From assembly GCF_040499845.1 (NCBI RefSeq), contig NZ_CP159342.1, positions 4,836,001 to 4,900,000 of the forward strand: a stretch of 64,000 nucleotides of DNA, in the 5' to 3' direction. A program made the translations under genes and the position numbers. The first letter of the stretch is position 1. Every line of letters starts with the position of its first letter. Positions 40,319 through 48,092 of the stretch are shown here, in pieces. Under the pieces are notes generated by a model that worked only from the letters and a program-made list of their open reading frames with translations, searched no databases and had not been told where the DNA came from. This DNA comes from Micromonospora sp. CCTCC AA 2012012. Lineage in GTDB: Bacteria > Actinomycetota > Actinomycetes > Mycobacteriales > Micromonosporaceae.

Positions 40319-41371
40319 ATGACGAATTCCATCAGCTCCCGTCGCCTGCTCACCTGGACCGCACCCGCGGTGCTCGCGCTGAGCGCGTTCGCCCCGGCCC
40401 TGCCGGCCCAGGCCGCGCCGAAGCCCGCACCCACCGTCACCACCAGCCCGGTCGACAAGGACCTCAACGGTGACGCGGTCGCCGACCTGGTCACCGTCGG
40501 TGGTCCGGGCACCGGTCTCGCCTCCGGCGTCTGGTCCGCGCTCGGTGTCACGTCCCGCAGGACCGGCGTCGGCACCGGCCAGGTGCAGACACCAGCCACC
40601 AACATCGGCCTGCGCGGCAACGGCTTCGGCGGCACCTGGTCCGCCAGCGAGTTCGACGGCGGACAGGCCATCACCGGCCGCTTCTTCGGCGGCACCGAGG
40701 AAGACTTCCTCGTCTACTACCCGGCCGGCGTCTACGCTGGCGACGCCGCCTTCATCAAGGGCGCCGGCGACGGCACGATGCTCGACCCGGTCAGCGGGAA
40801 CACGGCGTACGTCAGCCCGGACTATCTCCTCGACGCCAACGGCAACATCCCGCTGACGCTGGCGAACGCATTCCAGGCCGACGGCGTCGACAACGGCATC
40901 CCGGACCTGCTCGGGATCTCCGGTGACGCCACCAACGGCTACCGCCTCGGCTACCACCCCAGCTTCGGCGCGCCGGGCCTCTACTTCGGCACCACCACGC
41001 TGACCAACCCCACCCCGGCCGGCGGCACCGACTGGCAGAACTGGAGCATCGCAAGCACCCAGACGGGCTCCGGCGTCGCGCTCTTCCTGCGCAACGCCAC
41101 CACCGGCGACCTCTACCTGTGGACCGGCGTCACCATGGTCGACAACGGTGACGGCACCGGCTCCCTGACCCACACCCAGTACCACGTGGCGGCGAACTGG
41201 AACACCGGCGTCACGATCAGCACCCTCCAGGCCGCCGACGTCAACCTCGACGGCACCCCGGACCTGTGGACCGTGCTGCCCGACGGGACCTACCGGGCGT
41301 ACCTGATCTCCGGCCTGTCCACCAGTGGCACCGCGAACGTGACCGCCACCCGCGCACGTCGCCTGGCCTGA
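40319..41371 (+). CDS. Secreted FG-GAP/dockerin-like calcium-motif protein
   Basis: Exported protein of 350 residues: signal peptide ISSRRLLTWTAPAVLALSAFAPALPAQAAP, then a beta-rich domain with two FG-GAP or EF-like calcium loops, DLNGDAVADLV near the N-terminus and DVNLDGTPDLW near the C-terminus, and a further DGVDNGIPDLLGI in the middle. These repeats suggest part of a beta-propeller or carbohydrate-binding surface. No catalytic motif is recognised. ATG 40319 with GGGGAA upstream; a terminator follows. Confidence 0.85.
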   Translation: MTNSISSRRLLTWTAPAVLALSAFAPALPAQAAPKPAPTVTTSPVDKDLNGDAVADLVTVGGPGTGLASGVWSALGVTSRRTGVGTGQVQTPATNIGLRGNGFGGTWSASEFDGGQAITGRFFGGTEEDFLVYYPAGVYAGDAAFIKGAGDGTMLDPVSGNTAYVSPDYLLDANGNIPLTLANAFQADGVDNGIPDLLGISGDATNGYRLGYHPSFGAPGLYFGTTTLTNPTPAGGTDWQNWSIASTQTGSGVALFLRNATTGDLYLWTGVTMVDNGDGTGSLTHTQYHVAANWNTGVTISTLQAADVNLDGTPDLWTVLPDGTYRAYLISGLSTSGTANVTATRARRLA

Positions 41372-41378
41372 CCTGGGC

Positions 41379-41408
41379 GGGGCGCGCCACCGACCGTCGG
41401 CGCGCCCC
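41379..41408 (+). terminator. Terminator hairpin after the FG-GAP gene
   Basis: GGGGCGCGCC and GGCGCGCCCC form a perfect 10-bp stem around ACCGACCGTC. Confidence 0.8.
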
Positions 41409-41501
41409 GGCCAGCCAGCCGAGCGACCTACTGTTGCAGCCGGCGCAGGGACCTCGACCAGGGGTGGACTGTCGATCCGTCGACGTGGAGGGGTGGGTGT
41501 T

Positions 41502-41933
41502 GTGAGCCGGACATGTGACATCGACCTGACGTTCGAAGAGCTTCCTCCACTCTCCGTGATTGTCGACTCGCTGGCGAGAAGCAGCTGTGAACTGTCCAGC
41601 GGGAGCCTTTTGTCGTACATGGATAATTCAAACGGTCTATTCGAATGGAAGTATGGTCGACTGACGGACCGGGAGCAGATCCTGGAAGACCTCTCGCGAT
41701 CTCTTCGGGCCGGAAATTCAGTCGGCTTCCATGTTTCTTGGCCAGATGTCGAGCGAGCAGGATCGGTGACGATCCTTCCCGAGCACAAGCTGCTCTCCTT
41801 CAGTCCGGATGCGGAGACGTCAGAGGCTTCCAGCGGTTTGGTCGTTCCTCGGATCGGCTGGTATTGGGATGCCCTGGTGGATTCCCTTGGCTCGCTCGGT
41901 CTCACCGCCATGGCCGCCCGGGCCTGCCCATAA
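41502..41933 (+). CDS. Hypothetical protein of lower GC content
   Basis: Product of about 143 residues that I do not recognise. It is acidic and soluble with LTFEELPPLSVIVDSLARSSCELSS and a Trp-rich end IGWYWDALVDSLGSLG. Codon use is clearly less GC-biased than its neighbours (for example AAT, TCA, GAA, TAT codons in a run around 41620-41660), a sign of transfer. GTG 41502 has GGAGGGG 8 nt upstream; GTG 41493 is possible. Size and acidity resemble polymorphic-toxin immunity proteins, but no family match can be claimed. Confidence 0.7.
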   Translation: MSRTCDIDLTFEELPPLSVIVDSLARSSCELSSGSLLSYMDNSNGLFEWKYGRLTDREQILEDLSRSLRAGNSVGFHVSWPDVERAGSVTILPEHKLLSFSPDAETSEASSGLVVPRIGWYWDALVDSLGSLGLTAMAARACP

Positions 41934-42023
41934 CCTCCGGTGATAACCGTGGATCCGGCGGTCTCACAGGCAGACCAGGTTCATCCCGTGTGGATGATGG
42001 ACGCCGCCTGAGCGAGATCCGCA

Positions 42024-42620
42024 CTAGTCGGCGGGTCGTCGCAGCGCGTCCATGACGAGGTCGAGCAGGTGGCTGCTGCGGGTCTCGAAGTTCTCGTCCG
42101 GGCTGATGCGCCAGAGGAAGCCGACCAGCAGCAGGAGGTCGTCGGCGGTCACGTCGGCGCGCACCTCGCCAGCCTGCTGGCAGGCGCGCAGCAACGTGCC
42201 CATGGCGTCGACGACCGGGTCGTACCCCTCGGTGGCGAGCTGTTCTCTGGTGGAGCTGTTCAGGGCACCGGCCAGGCCGTGCTTGATCCTGCCGTAGCTG
42301 CCCAGTTCATCCAGCCACCGCCGTAGCGCTTCGAGCGGAGGACTGCCTGCGGCCAGTCGGGGTGCGGCGTCGATGAGGTCCTGGACGTCGCGACGGTGCA
42401 CTGCCAGGACGAGCGCCTTGCGGTGGGGAAAGTTGCGGTACAGGGTGCCCTGACCGATGCCGGCTAGCTTGGCGATCGACTGCATCGAGGCGTCGGGGTC
42501 CTGCTCCAGGGCGGCGCGCGCGGTGTCGAGGATTCGGGTCCTGTTGCGTTCGGCATCGGTCCGCCGGATCGGGCCCCGCCGCGCACCGGGTGGCGACTGG
42601 TCACCGGTGCTGCGATCCAT
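42024..42620 (-). CDS. TetR family regulator
   Basis: Repressor of 198 residues. Helix-turn-helix at about 25-70 (RNRTRILDTARAALEQDPDASMQSIAKLAGIGQGTLYRNFPHRKALVLAV) and a ligand domain with LDELGSYGRIKHGLAGAL. Start ATG 42620 with GGAGTGAC upstream. Two 16-bp palindromes lie 23-69 bp upstream, between it and an SDR remnant, and are its probable operators. TetR proteins of this type usually repress a divergent SDR; here that target has been deleted internally. Confidence 0.93.
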   Translation of the reverse strand: MDRSTGDQSPPGARRGPIRRTDAERNRTRILDTARAALEQDPDASMQSIAKLAGIGQGTLYRNFPHRKALVLAVHRRDVQDLIDAAPRLAAGSPPLEALRRWLDELGSYGRIKHGLAGALNSSTREQLATEGYDPVVDAMGTLLRACQQAGEVRADVTADDLLLLVGFLWRISPDENFETRSSHLLDLVMDALRRPAD

Positions 42621-42640
42621 GTCACTCCTGTTCGCTGGCC

Positions 42641-42691
42641 AAGCGGACAGGTGTCCGCTAACGTCGAAGGCATGCGGACACCTGTCCGCTT
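42641..42691. promoter_or_regulatory. Twin TetR operators
   Basis: Two 16-bp palindromes, GCGGACAGGTGTCCGC (42643-42658) and GCGGACACCTGTCCGC (42674-42689), each extended by AAG/CTT on the outside. They are mirror images, 31 bp centre to centre, about three helical turns, so two dimers would bind on one face. Confidence 0.8.
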
Positions 42692-42763
42692 ACTCTTCCA
42701 TCCTAGCCACCGTCAGCTCCCCCGGAGAGGTGGGCGGCGCGTGTGCGCGAGAGGAGACACAAC

Positions 42764-42928
42764 GTGCAGGACAAACAGGACGAGGTGGCCGTCGTCACCG
42801 GCAGCCCGATCGGACGTATCGCCGCCCCACGCGAGATCGCCATGGTCGCGGCATTCCTCGCCAGCGACGACGCCGGTTTCATTCGCGGCGTCGAGCTGTT
42901 CGTCGACGGCGGCATGGCCCAGGTCTGA
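42764..42928 (+). pseudogene. Short-chain dehydrogenase with internal deletion
   Basis: The 54-residue frame starts like an [16 protein letters not shown], and continues directly into the usual C-terminal end, [40 protein letters not shown]. About 180 central residues, with the catalytic Ser-Tyr-Lys, are missing while the frame is kept. GTG 42764 still has GAGAGGAG upstream. It lies under the twin TetR operators, so it was the likely original target of the TetR repressor. Confidence 0.85.
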
Positions 42929-43040
42929 CCCACGGGGCAGGTCCGAGTCCGACAAGTAGGCCCTGAACCCACTCCCCATCCAGAACCGCGCAGGGCCGGC
43001 CGTGCGGCCGGCACAGCAACCCCCGAGGAGAAGCACCACC

Positions 43041-43793
43041 ATGACAAGCGCAGAGAAGACAGATATCCGGCACAAGGTCATCGCCATCACCGGCGCCAGC
43101 AGCGGAATCGGCCGGGCCACCGCGCTGGCCGTCGCCGCTCGCGGGGCGACGGTCGTCCTCGGCGCCCGGCGGAGCGACCGCGTCGAGCAACTCGCCGGTG
43201 ACATCCGCGGACGCGGCGGCCGCGCCGTCGCCCTGGCGACCGACGTACGGCGCCGCGACGACCTCATCCGCATGGTCGACACGGCGGTCGCCGAATTCGG
43301 CCAGCTGGACGTCCTGGTCAACAACGCCGGCGTCGGCCCGATCTCCCCGCTGGACGACCTACGCGTCGACGAGTGGGACGACATGATCGACGTCAACCTG
43401 CGCGGTGTCCTGCACGGCATCGCCGCAGCGCTGCCGGTCTTCCGCCGCCAGGGATTCGGACACCTGGTGACGGTGGCCTCCACCGCCGCGTACCGCACCG
43501 TCCCCGGGCAGGCGGTGTACTCCGCGACGAAGACGGCCGTGCGTACGGTCTGTGAAGGGCTGCGGCAGGAGGTCGGCGACGCGATGCGCGTCACCGTCGT
43601 CTCCCCTGGATTCGTACACACCGACTTCGTCAACGCGGTCGCCGACCCCGACGCACGCGCCACGCTGTTGGCCAGCCGCGACGCCATGGCGCTGGATCCC
43701 GCGGCGATCGCGGACGCCATCGCGTACGCGATCACCCAGCCGGATCAGGTCGACATCAACGAGATCGTCGTCCGGCCCACCGCACAGCGGTGA
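43041..43793 (+). CDS. Short-chain dehydrogenase/reductase
   Basis: Classical SDR of 250 residues: nucleotide loop VIAITGASSGIGRATAL, NNAGV, and catalytic VASTAAYRTVPGQAVYSATK (Ser, Tyr and Lys present). Basic residues after the second strand (GARRSD) favour NADP(H). The substrate is unknown. ATG 43041 with GAGGAG 10 nt upstream. It follows the deleted SDR and may now be the gene served by the TetR-controlled region. Confidence 0.93.
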   Translation: MTSAEKTDIRHKVIAITGASSGIGRATALAVAARGATVVLGARRSDRVEQLAGDIRGRGGRAVALATDVRRRDDLIRMVDTAVAEFGQLDVLVNNAGVGPISPLDDLRVDEWDDMIDVNLRGVLHGIAAALPVFRRQGFGHLVTVASTAAYRTVPGQAVYSATKTAVRTVCEGLRQEVGDAMRVTVVSPGFVHTDFVNAVADPDARATLLASRDAMALDPAAIADAIAYAITQPDQVDINEIVVRPTAQR

Positions 43794-43925
43794 CGGGCAT
43801 AATTCTCGCAGCACGGGACATGGACCAGAGAGTCAACACCCTGCGTCGGTGCGGACAGCGGACGACTCTCCATTGTGTTCTACACGGTCGTACGACAGCG
43901 GCCGGCGTGTGCGACCATCGGGTTC

Positions 43926-44387
43926 GTGACCCCTTCCGTCGTGGGTGTGGTCCGCCCCACCCCTGCCTACTACTTCCCTCTGGTGTTCTTCACCAGCGCG
44001 ATGGTGGTCAATCTGTACGTGATCTCGCTGCGGTCGGCCCCGACGTCCTACGTCAGCGTCTTGGGCGCCCTGCTGGCCGGCGCTCTGCTGTGGACATACC
44101 TGCGGTACGCCCGGACCGCGGAGCTCACCGCCACGACTTTGAGCTGGCGTGGACCACTCGGCAGCGCGGAGGTGCCAATCAGCCTTCTCACTGGCGTACG
44201 CAGCTCGAGGCTCAAGCAGCTGGTCGTGATCGAGTGCGGCGACACGCACCTGCGCCTGCCGCAGGGTCCGGCCGCCAAGGGTCTGGTCGAAGCGCTGCAG
44301 CAGCTGCGTCCGGATCTGACCGTCGAGGGCCGCATGGGAATGCAGTTCTGGGTGAACTCTCCGATCCAGGTATTCCGCCAGCGCTGA
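43926..44387 (+). CDS. Small PH-like membrane protein
   Basis: Protein of about 153 residues with two hydrophobic segments (YYFPLVFFTSAMVVNLYVISL and YVSVLGALLAGALLWTYL) followed by a small beta domain (TAELTATTLSWRGPLGSAEVPISLLTGVRSSRLKQLVVIECGDTHLRLP), a layout of bacterial PH-like (bPH) proteins. Start chosen at GTG 43926 because the upstream extension is polar and unlike the family. Function unknown. Confidence 0.65.
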   Translation: MTPSVVGVVRPTPAYYFPLVFFTSAMVVNLYVISLRSAPTSYVSVLGALLAGALLWTYLRYARTAELTATTLSWRGPLGSAEVPISLLTGVRSSRLKQLVVIECGDTHLRLPQGPAAKGLVEALQQLRPDLTVEGRMGMQFWVNSPIQVFRQR

Positions 44388-44504
44388 GCGGCCGTCAGCG
44401 GCACCGCCCTAGCCCAGGCCGACGACTGATGCGCGACCCCGTCCGCCGACTGAACTGCGACGCCTCCGCGCGCTGGTAGCGGTGGAGGACAGAGCATCCA
44501 TCGA

Positions 44505-45038
44505 TCAGTAGAGCCACCGGTCGAGCACTCCGGGCCAGAAGTAGCTTCTATGGTCACCGTCCCCGAACGCCGGCGGGTCAAGATCCCGGATGCGTTCCAA
44601 CAGGTCGGCCATCTCCGCGAGCGCCTGCTCTTCGGCCTGCTCTTCCTCGTCCCAGCGGTCTATGACAGTTGAGCTGGTCAGCCAGCTACCAACCATGTGC
44701 AGCGAGCACAGCCAGTGGATGATCGTTGAGTTGACGAAACCGGCGCTGCCGTCCGACGACCATATCTGCACCTCACCGGTCCCCGGTGCGGCACCGTACA
44801 CCCAGCGCGGGTCGTCGGAGTTCGCCAACCGGTACATCGTCGGCTCTGCTTGAAATGACACCGCACCCACGAGGTCATCGATCAGCGGTACGCCAGTGGA
44901 GACCAGCGCCGTTTTCTGCGGCTCGGGAAGCCGCCACATCGCCACGTCCAGCTCGGTGGCACGCACCACTCGCCCGGTACCGGCCCAGGCCGTGACCACT
45001 TCGAACGCGGGAGGCAACGGAAGATCATCAACGGACAC
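44505..45038 (-). CDS. SUKH-4-like immunity protein
   Basis: Protein of 177 residues with SUKH-4-like layout: LPLPPAFEVVTAWAGTGRVVRATE at the N-terminus, VSTGVPLI, then a Trp-rich C-terminal half, NSTIIHWLCSLHMVGSWL ... EEEQAEEQALAEMADLLERIRDLDP ... FWPGVLDRWLY. SUKH proteins neutralise polymorphic toxins. No toxin gene is adjacent, so it is an orphan. Start GTG 45038 gives this N-terminus. It lies in the decayed mobile region, fitting horizontal acquisition. Confidence 0.7.
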   Translation of the reverse strand: MSVDDLPLPPAFEVVTAWAGTGRVVRATELDVAMWRLPEPQKTALVSTGVPLIDDLVGAVSFQAEPTMYRLANSDDPRWVYGAAPGTGEVQIWSSDGSAGFVNSTIIHWLCSLHMVGSWLTSSTVIDRWDEEEQAEEQALAEMADLLERIRDLDPPAFGDGDHRSYFWPGVLDRWLY

Positions 45039-45086
45039 GCCAACGAGGCTAGTCCGGGTGAGCAGGCCCCGAGGGCGCACCGATGT

Positions 45087-45404
45087 GCCCGTGGATTCAA
45101 TCGTCGTGGTGATCGACGAGCTGGCGAACCTGACAGGCCGGAAGTTGACGGACCGGATCAAGGCCGCGCTCAACGATCCTGCTCAGCCAGGGTCGGGCGG
45201 TCGGGGTGCACGTCCTGGCCGCGATTCAGGACCCGCGCAAGGAAGTCCTGCCGTTCCGACCTGTTCCCCACCCGCATCGGCCTATGCCTGGCCGAAACCG
45301 CGCAGGTGGACCTGGTTCTTGGCGACGGGATGCGGGACATGGCCCGCACCTACGGCCGACTCCGGGTGATCGACGGTCAGTTCAGCGGGGGCGGTGTCGC
45401 GTGA
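45087..45404 (+). pseudogene. Remnant of AICE transfer protein TraSA (FtsK-like)
   Basis: Three pieces of one protein appear in different frames: VVVIDELANLTG (Walker B region), then VHVLAAIQDPRKEVLPFR, then LFPTRIGLCLAETAQVDLVLGDGMRDMA. In intact FtsK/SpoIIIE-type transfer proteins of actinomycete conjugative elements these follow one another. At least two frameshifts and missing N-terminus make it non-functional. Confidence 0.85.
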
Positions 45405-45595
45405 TCGTCTTTGCTGCTCACCCCCGGATCGCGCCCGGTCGTCTTGGACCTCACCGCCTCACAGCGCTCCTCGAACAGCCGGTAAGCCTCCGGCAGGGCG
45501 CATCCGCGATTCTCAAGAATCTTGCGCACTGCCTGCACTTCTCGGCCGTCAACGATCAGTACGTCAATCTCGTCCCATTCCCCCACGCCGCTCAT
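45377..45595 (-). CDS. Small hypothetical protein
   Basis: 72-residue product with IDVLIVDGREVQAVRKILENRGCALPEAYRLFEERCEAVRS, a helix-loop-helix that recalls L7/L12 C-terminal-like small proteins seen next to AICE genes. No good ribosome site upstream of ATG 45595, and its end overlaps the traSA remnant. It may be a leftover of the element. Confidence 0.4.
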   Translation of the reverse strand: MSGVGEWDEIDVLIVDGREVQAVRKILENRGCALPEAYRLFEERCEAVRSKTTGRDPGVSSKDDHATPPPLN

Positions 45596-45606
45596 CGTGA
45601 CAGGCT

Positions 45607-45987
45607 GCGCACCTCGCCGGGAAACGCCGGGACGCTCTGGTGTTCACGGCTCCGAACGGTGGGCCGCTGCGCAACCCCAACTTCCGTTCTCGGGTCTTCG
45701 CGTCGGCCGCTGCCTCGGCGGGCCTGACTCCGCACGACCTGCGGCACACGGCGGCGAGTCTGGCCGTGGCGGCGGGCGCCAACGTCAAGGCGGTGCAGCG
45801 GATGCTCGAGCACCCCTCGGCGTCGATGACGCTGGACGTGTACGCCGGCCTCTTCGGTGACGACCTGGACGCGGTCGCCAACCGGCTGGATGAGGCGGTC
45901 GCCGCGCGGGATGCGGACTATTTGCGGACTGGCACCGCTGGAGGCGCTGTTGTCGACCTCGGGAAACGGCGAAGCCCAGGTCGATGA
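45607..45987 (+). pseudogene. C-terminal fragment of a tyrosine integrase
   Basis: The frame keeps the catalytic half of a tyrosine recombinase: GLTPHDLRHTAASLAVAAGANVKAVQRMLEHPSASMTLDVYAGLF, with Arg of HDLRHT, the following His and the Tyr nucleophile. The N-terminal DNA-binding half and the first catalytic Arg are absent, so it cannot recombine. It ends 17 bp from the 3' end of tRNA-Thr, the usual insertion point of an AICE. Confidence 0.9.
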
Positions 45988-45997
45988 CCTGGGCTTC
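45971..45997. terminator. Hairpin between integrase remnant and tRNA-Thr
   Basis: GAAGCCCAGGT and ACCTGGGCTTC form an 11-bp perfect stem with a CGATG loop. It can end the tRNA transcript (minus) and the integrase transcript (plus). Confidence 0.7.
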
Positions 45998-46004
45998 TGT
46001 ACCG

Positions 46005-46078
46005 AGCCGCCTGACGGAATCGAACCGTCGACCTACGCATTACGAGTGCGTCGCTCTAGCCGACTGAGCTAAGGCGGC
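46005..46078 (-). tRNA. tRNA-Thr (anticodon CGU)
   Basis: Minus strand folds as a complete cloverleaf: acceptor stem GCCGCCU/AGGCGGC, D-arm with GCTCAGTCGGCTAGAGC, anticodon arm ACGCA-CTCGTAA-TGCGT with anticodon CGU, T-arm GACGGTTCGATTCCGTC. Decodes ACG. CCA is not encoded. Its 3' end faces the broken integrase, so it is the likely attB of the decayed element. Confidence 0.95.
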
Positions 46079-46214
46079 AACGATCGTCAAGTGTACGGCA
46101 CACCCGCACCGCCGGCCGAACGGGATCCCCCCACACCCCGGACCCGGACACCACGGCATCTTCGGTACGTTCACCGGACACCGCTCGCAGTCGGTCAGGA
46201 CTACCCTGCGGCGG

Positions 46215-47951
46215 GTGAGCGACGATCGCGTACCGGAACAGCAGCCGATCCCCGAGGCGCACCCGGGCGAGCGGGCCGCCCGCCGGCCGCTGAGCCTCGA
46301 TCCGTTGGAGCTGGGCTTCACCCCGCGCAAGCCGGTGCCGTGGCTGGCACCGTTCCTGCTGATCAGCACCGGCATCCGGACGCTGCTGGCGATGCTGTTC
46401 GGGGCGTACCTGGACAAGCGGGAGTTGCAGAACGCGTTCGGGGACGGGATCTTCCACCAGGTGGGGCCGGACGGCGGGCTCTGGCTGGACTACGTGGCGG
46501 ACCTGGGCGACGGCTTCGACGCCACCTACTCGGTGGCGTACCTGCTGGCGCAGGCGGAGCTGGAGGTGGCGGGGCATCGGCTGCCCCGGGCGCAGACCCT
46601 GGTGATGGGGGGCGACCAGGTCTACCCGTCGGCGTCCTACGAGGCGTACGAGGACCGGGCGAAGGGGCCGTACCAGGCGGCGCTGCCGGCCTCGCCGCCC
46701 GAGCGGCCGACCCTCTTCGCGGTCCCCGGCAACCACGACTGGTACGACGGTCTGACCGCCTTCCTGCGGCTCTTCGTCCGGTCAAGGGACCGGCACTTCG
46801 GCGGCTGGGGCACCGGGCAGTCCCGCTCGTACTTCGCGGTGGAGCTGCCGGGGGGCTGGTGGCTGCTGGGCCTGGACGACCAGTCCGGGTCGTACCTGGA
46901 CGATCCGCAGCTCACCTACTTCGACGAGGTCGCCCGGAAGCTCACCCCGCGCTGCAAGGTGATCCTGGCCGTGCCGGAACCGACCTGGGTCAAGGCCGTC
47001 GACCACCCCACGGCGTACGACTCGGTCGACTACTTCATCCGTACGATCATCGCCCCGACGGGTGCGCAGGTCCGCCTGCTGCTCTCCGGCGATCTGCACC
47101 ACTACGCCCGCTACACCGGCCCGGACCGGCAGCTCATCACCTGTGGCGGTGGCGGCGCCTACCTCTACCCCACCCACAAGTTGCCGGAGCGGATCGAGGT
47201 GCCGCCGCGGGACACCCCGTCCCGCCGGGCCAGCCGCACCCGCCCGTACGACCTGGTGGCCCGCTTTCCCGACGCGGCCCGCTCCCGGCGCTACGGCTGG
47301 GGCATCTTCGCCCGGCTGCCGTTCCGCAACCCGGGCTTCACGACCCTGCTCGGCACGCTGCACACGTTGCTGATGCTGGCGATGGCCGGGGTGGCCGCGC
47401 ACCGGGCGGGTCCCACCGAGCAGCGGCTGTTCAGCGTGCCGCTGGTGATCATGTTCGTGGTGACCATGCTGAGTGCGGCGTTCTTCGCCAAGCCGCCCAG
47501 CGCCGGCGGGAAACGGCACGTCCGGCACTGGATCCTCGGCGTCGGGCACGGCCTGGCCCATGTGGCGCTGGCCGCCCTGGGCACCTGGGCCTGGCTGTCG
47601 CTGCCCCTCTACTACTGGCCTTGGCCGCTGCCGGCGGTCGCCGCCGTCGTCGTGTACGGCCCGGTGATCGGCCTGGTCTCCAGCCAGCTGGTCGCGTTGT
47701 ACCTGCTGGTGGCGGGGGCGTTCGGGGTGAACGTCAACGAGCTCTTCGCCGGCCAGGGCATCGAGGACTCGAAGTCCTTCCTCCGGATGCGGATCGACCC
47801 GGACGGCACCCTCACGATCTATCCGATCGCCGTGGACAAGGTCTCCCACGCCTGGCAGCTCAACCCCGACCAGTCCCCCACCGCCTCCTGGCTCACCCCC
47901 CAGCACCCCCTCACCCCCCACCTCGCCGAACCTCCCATCACCCTCACCTGA
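46215..47951 (+). CDS. Metallophosphoesterase with C-terminal membrane domain
   Basis: Protein of 578 residues. The catalytic part (about 90-340) shows the calcineurin-like metal motifs MGGDQVYPSASYEAY, VPGNHDWYDGLTAF and SGDLHHYARYTG, although the first motif is the less usual DLGDGFDA. The C-terminal 200 residues contain five or six hydrophobic helices (for example HTLLMLAMAGVAAHR and VAAVVVYGPVIGLVSSQLVALYLLVAG). It is probably a membrane-bound phosphoesterase; substrate unknown. Start GTG 46215. A 25-bp-arm palindrome follows. Confidence 0.88.
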   Translation: MSDDRVPEQQPIPEAHPGERAARRPLSLDPLELGFTPRKPVPWLAPFLLISTGIRTLLAMLFGAYLDKRELQNAFGDGIFHQVGPDGGLWLDYVADLGDGFDATYSVAYLLAQAELEVAGHRLPRAQTLVMGGDQVYPSASYEAYEDRAKGPYQAALPASPPERPTLFAVPGNHDWYDGLTAFLRLFVRSRDRHFGGWGTGQSRSYFAVELPGGWWLLGLDDQSGSYLDDPQLTYFDEVARKLTPRCKVILAVPEPTWVKAVDHPTAYDSVDYFIRTIIAPTGAQVRLLLSGDLHHYARYTGPDRQLITCGGGGAYLYPTHKLPERIEVPPRDTPSRRASRTRPYDLVARFPDAARSRRYGWGIFARLPFRNPGFTTLLGTLHTLLMLAMAGVAAHRAGPTEQRLFSVPLVIMFVVTMLSAAFFAKPPSAGGKRHVRHWILGVGHGLAHVALAALGTWAWLSLPLYYWPWPLPAVAAVVVYGPVIGLVSSQLVALYLLVAGAFGVNVNELFAGQGIEDSKSFLRMRIDPDGTLTIYPIAVDKVSHAWQLNPDQSPTASWLTPQHPLTPHLAEPPITLT

Positions 47952-47984
47952 CCCACTCCCCTCCCCACCGCCTCCGCCCACGCC

Positions 47985-48051
47985 CGCGTTGATCAAGAAG
48001 TTTGCGTCAGGAAAAGGCCCTCCCGGTGACGCAAACTTCTTGATCAACGCG
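47985..48051. repeat. Long palindrome with perfect 25-bp arms between convergent genes
   Basis: An arm beginning CGCGTTGATCAAGAAG (47985-48009) is repeated perfectly inverted at 48027-48051 around a 17-nt loop. The arms have only about 44 percent GC in a 72-percent-GC region, and include GATCAAGAAGTTTGCG. It may act as a two-way terminator, but composition and length suggest a dispersed repeat. Confidence 0.85.
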
Positions 48052-48092
48052 GTGAGCGGCAGCGCGGTGAGCGGGGGCCGGGGGTGGGGGGG

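Noticed and set aside
45959..46078. A duplicated attachment site for the integrase remnant
   Set aside because: I searched by eye for a second copy of the tRNA-Thr 3' end within the window and found none, so no attL/attR pair is reported.
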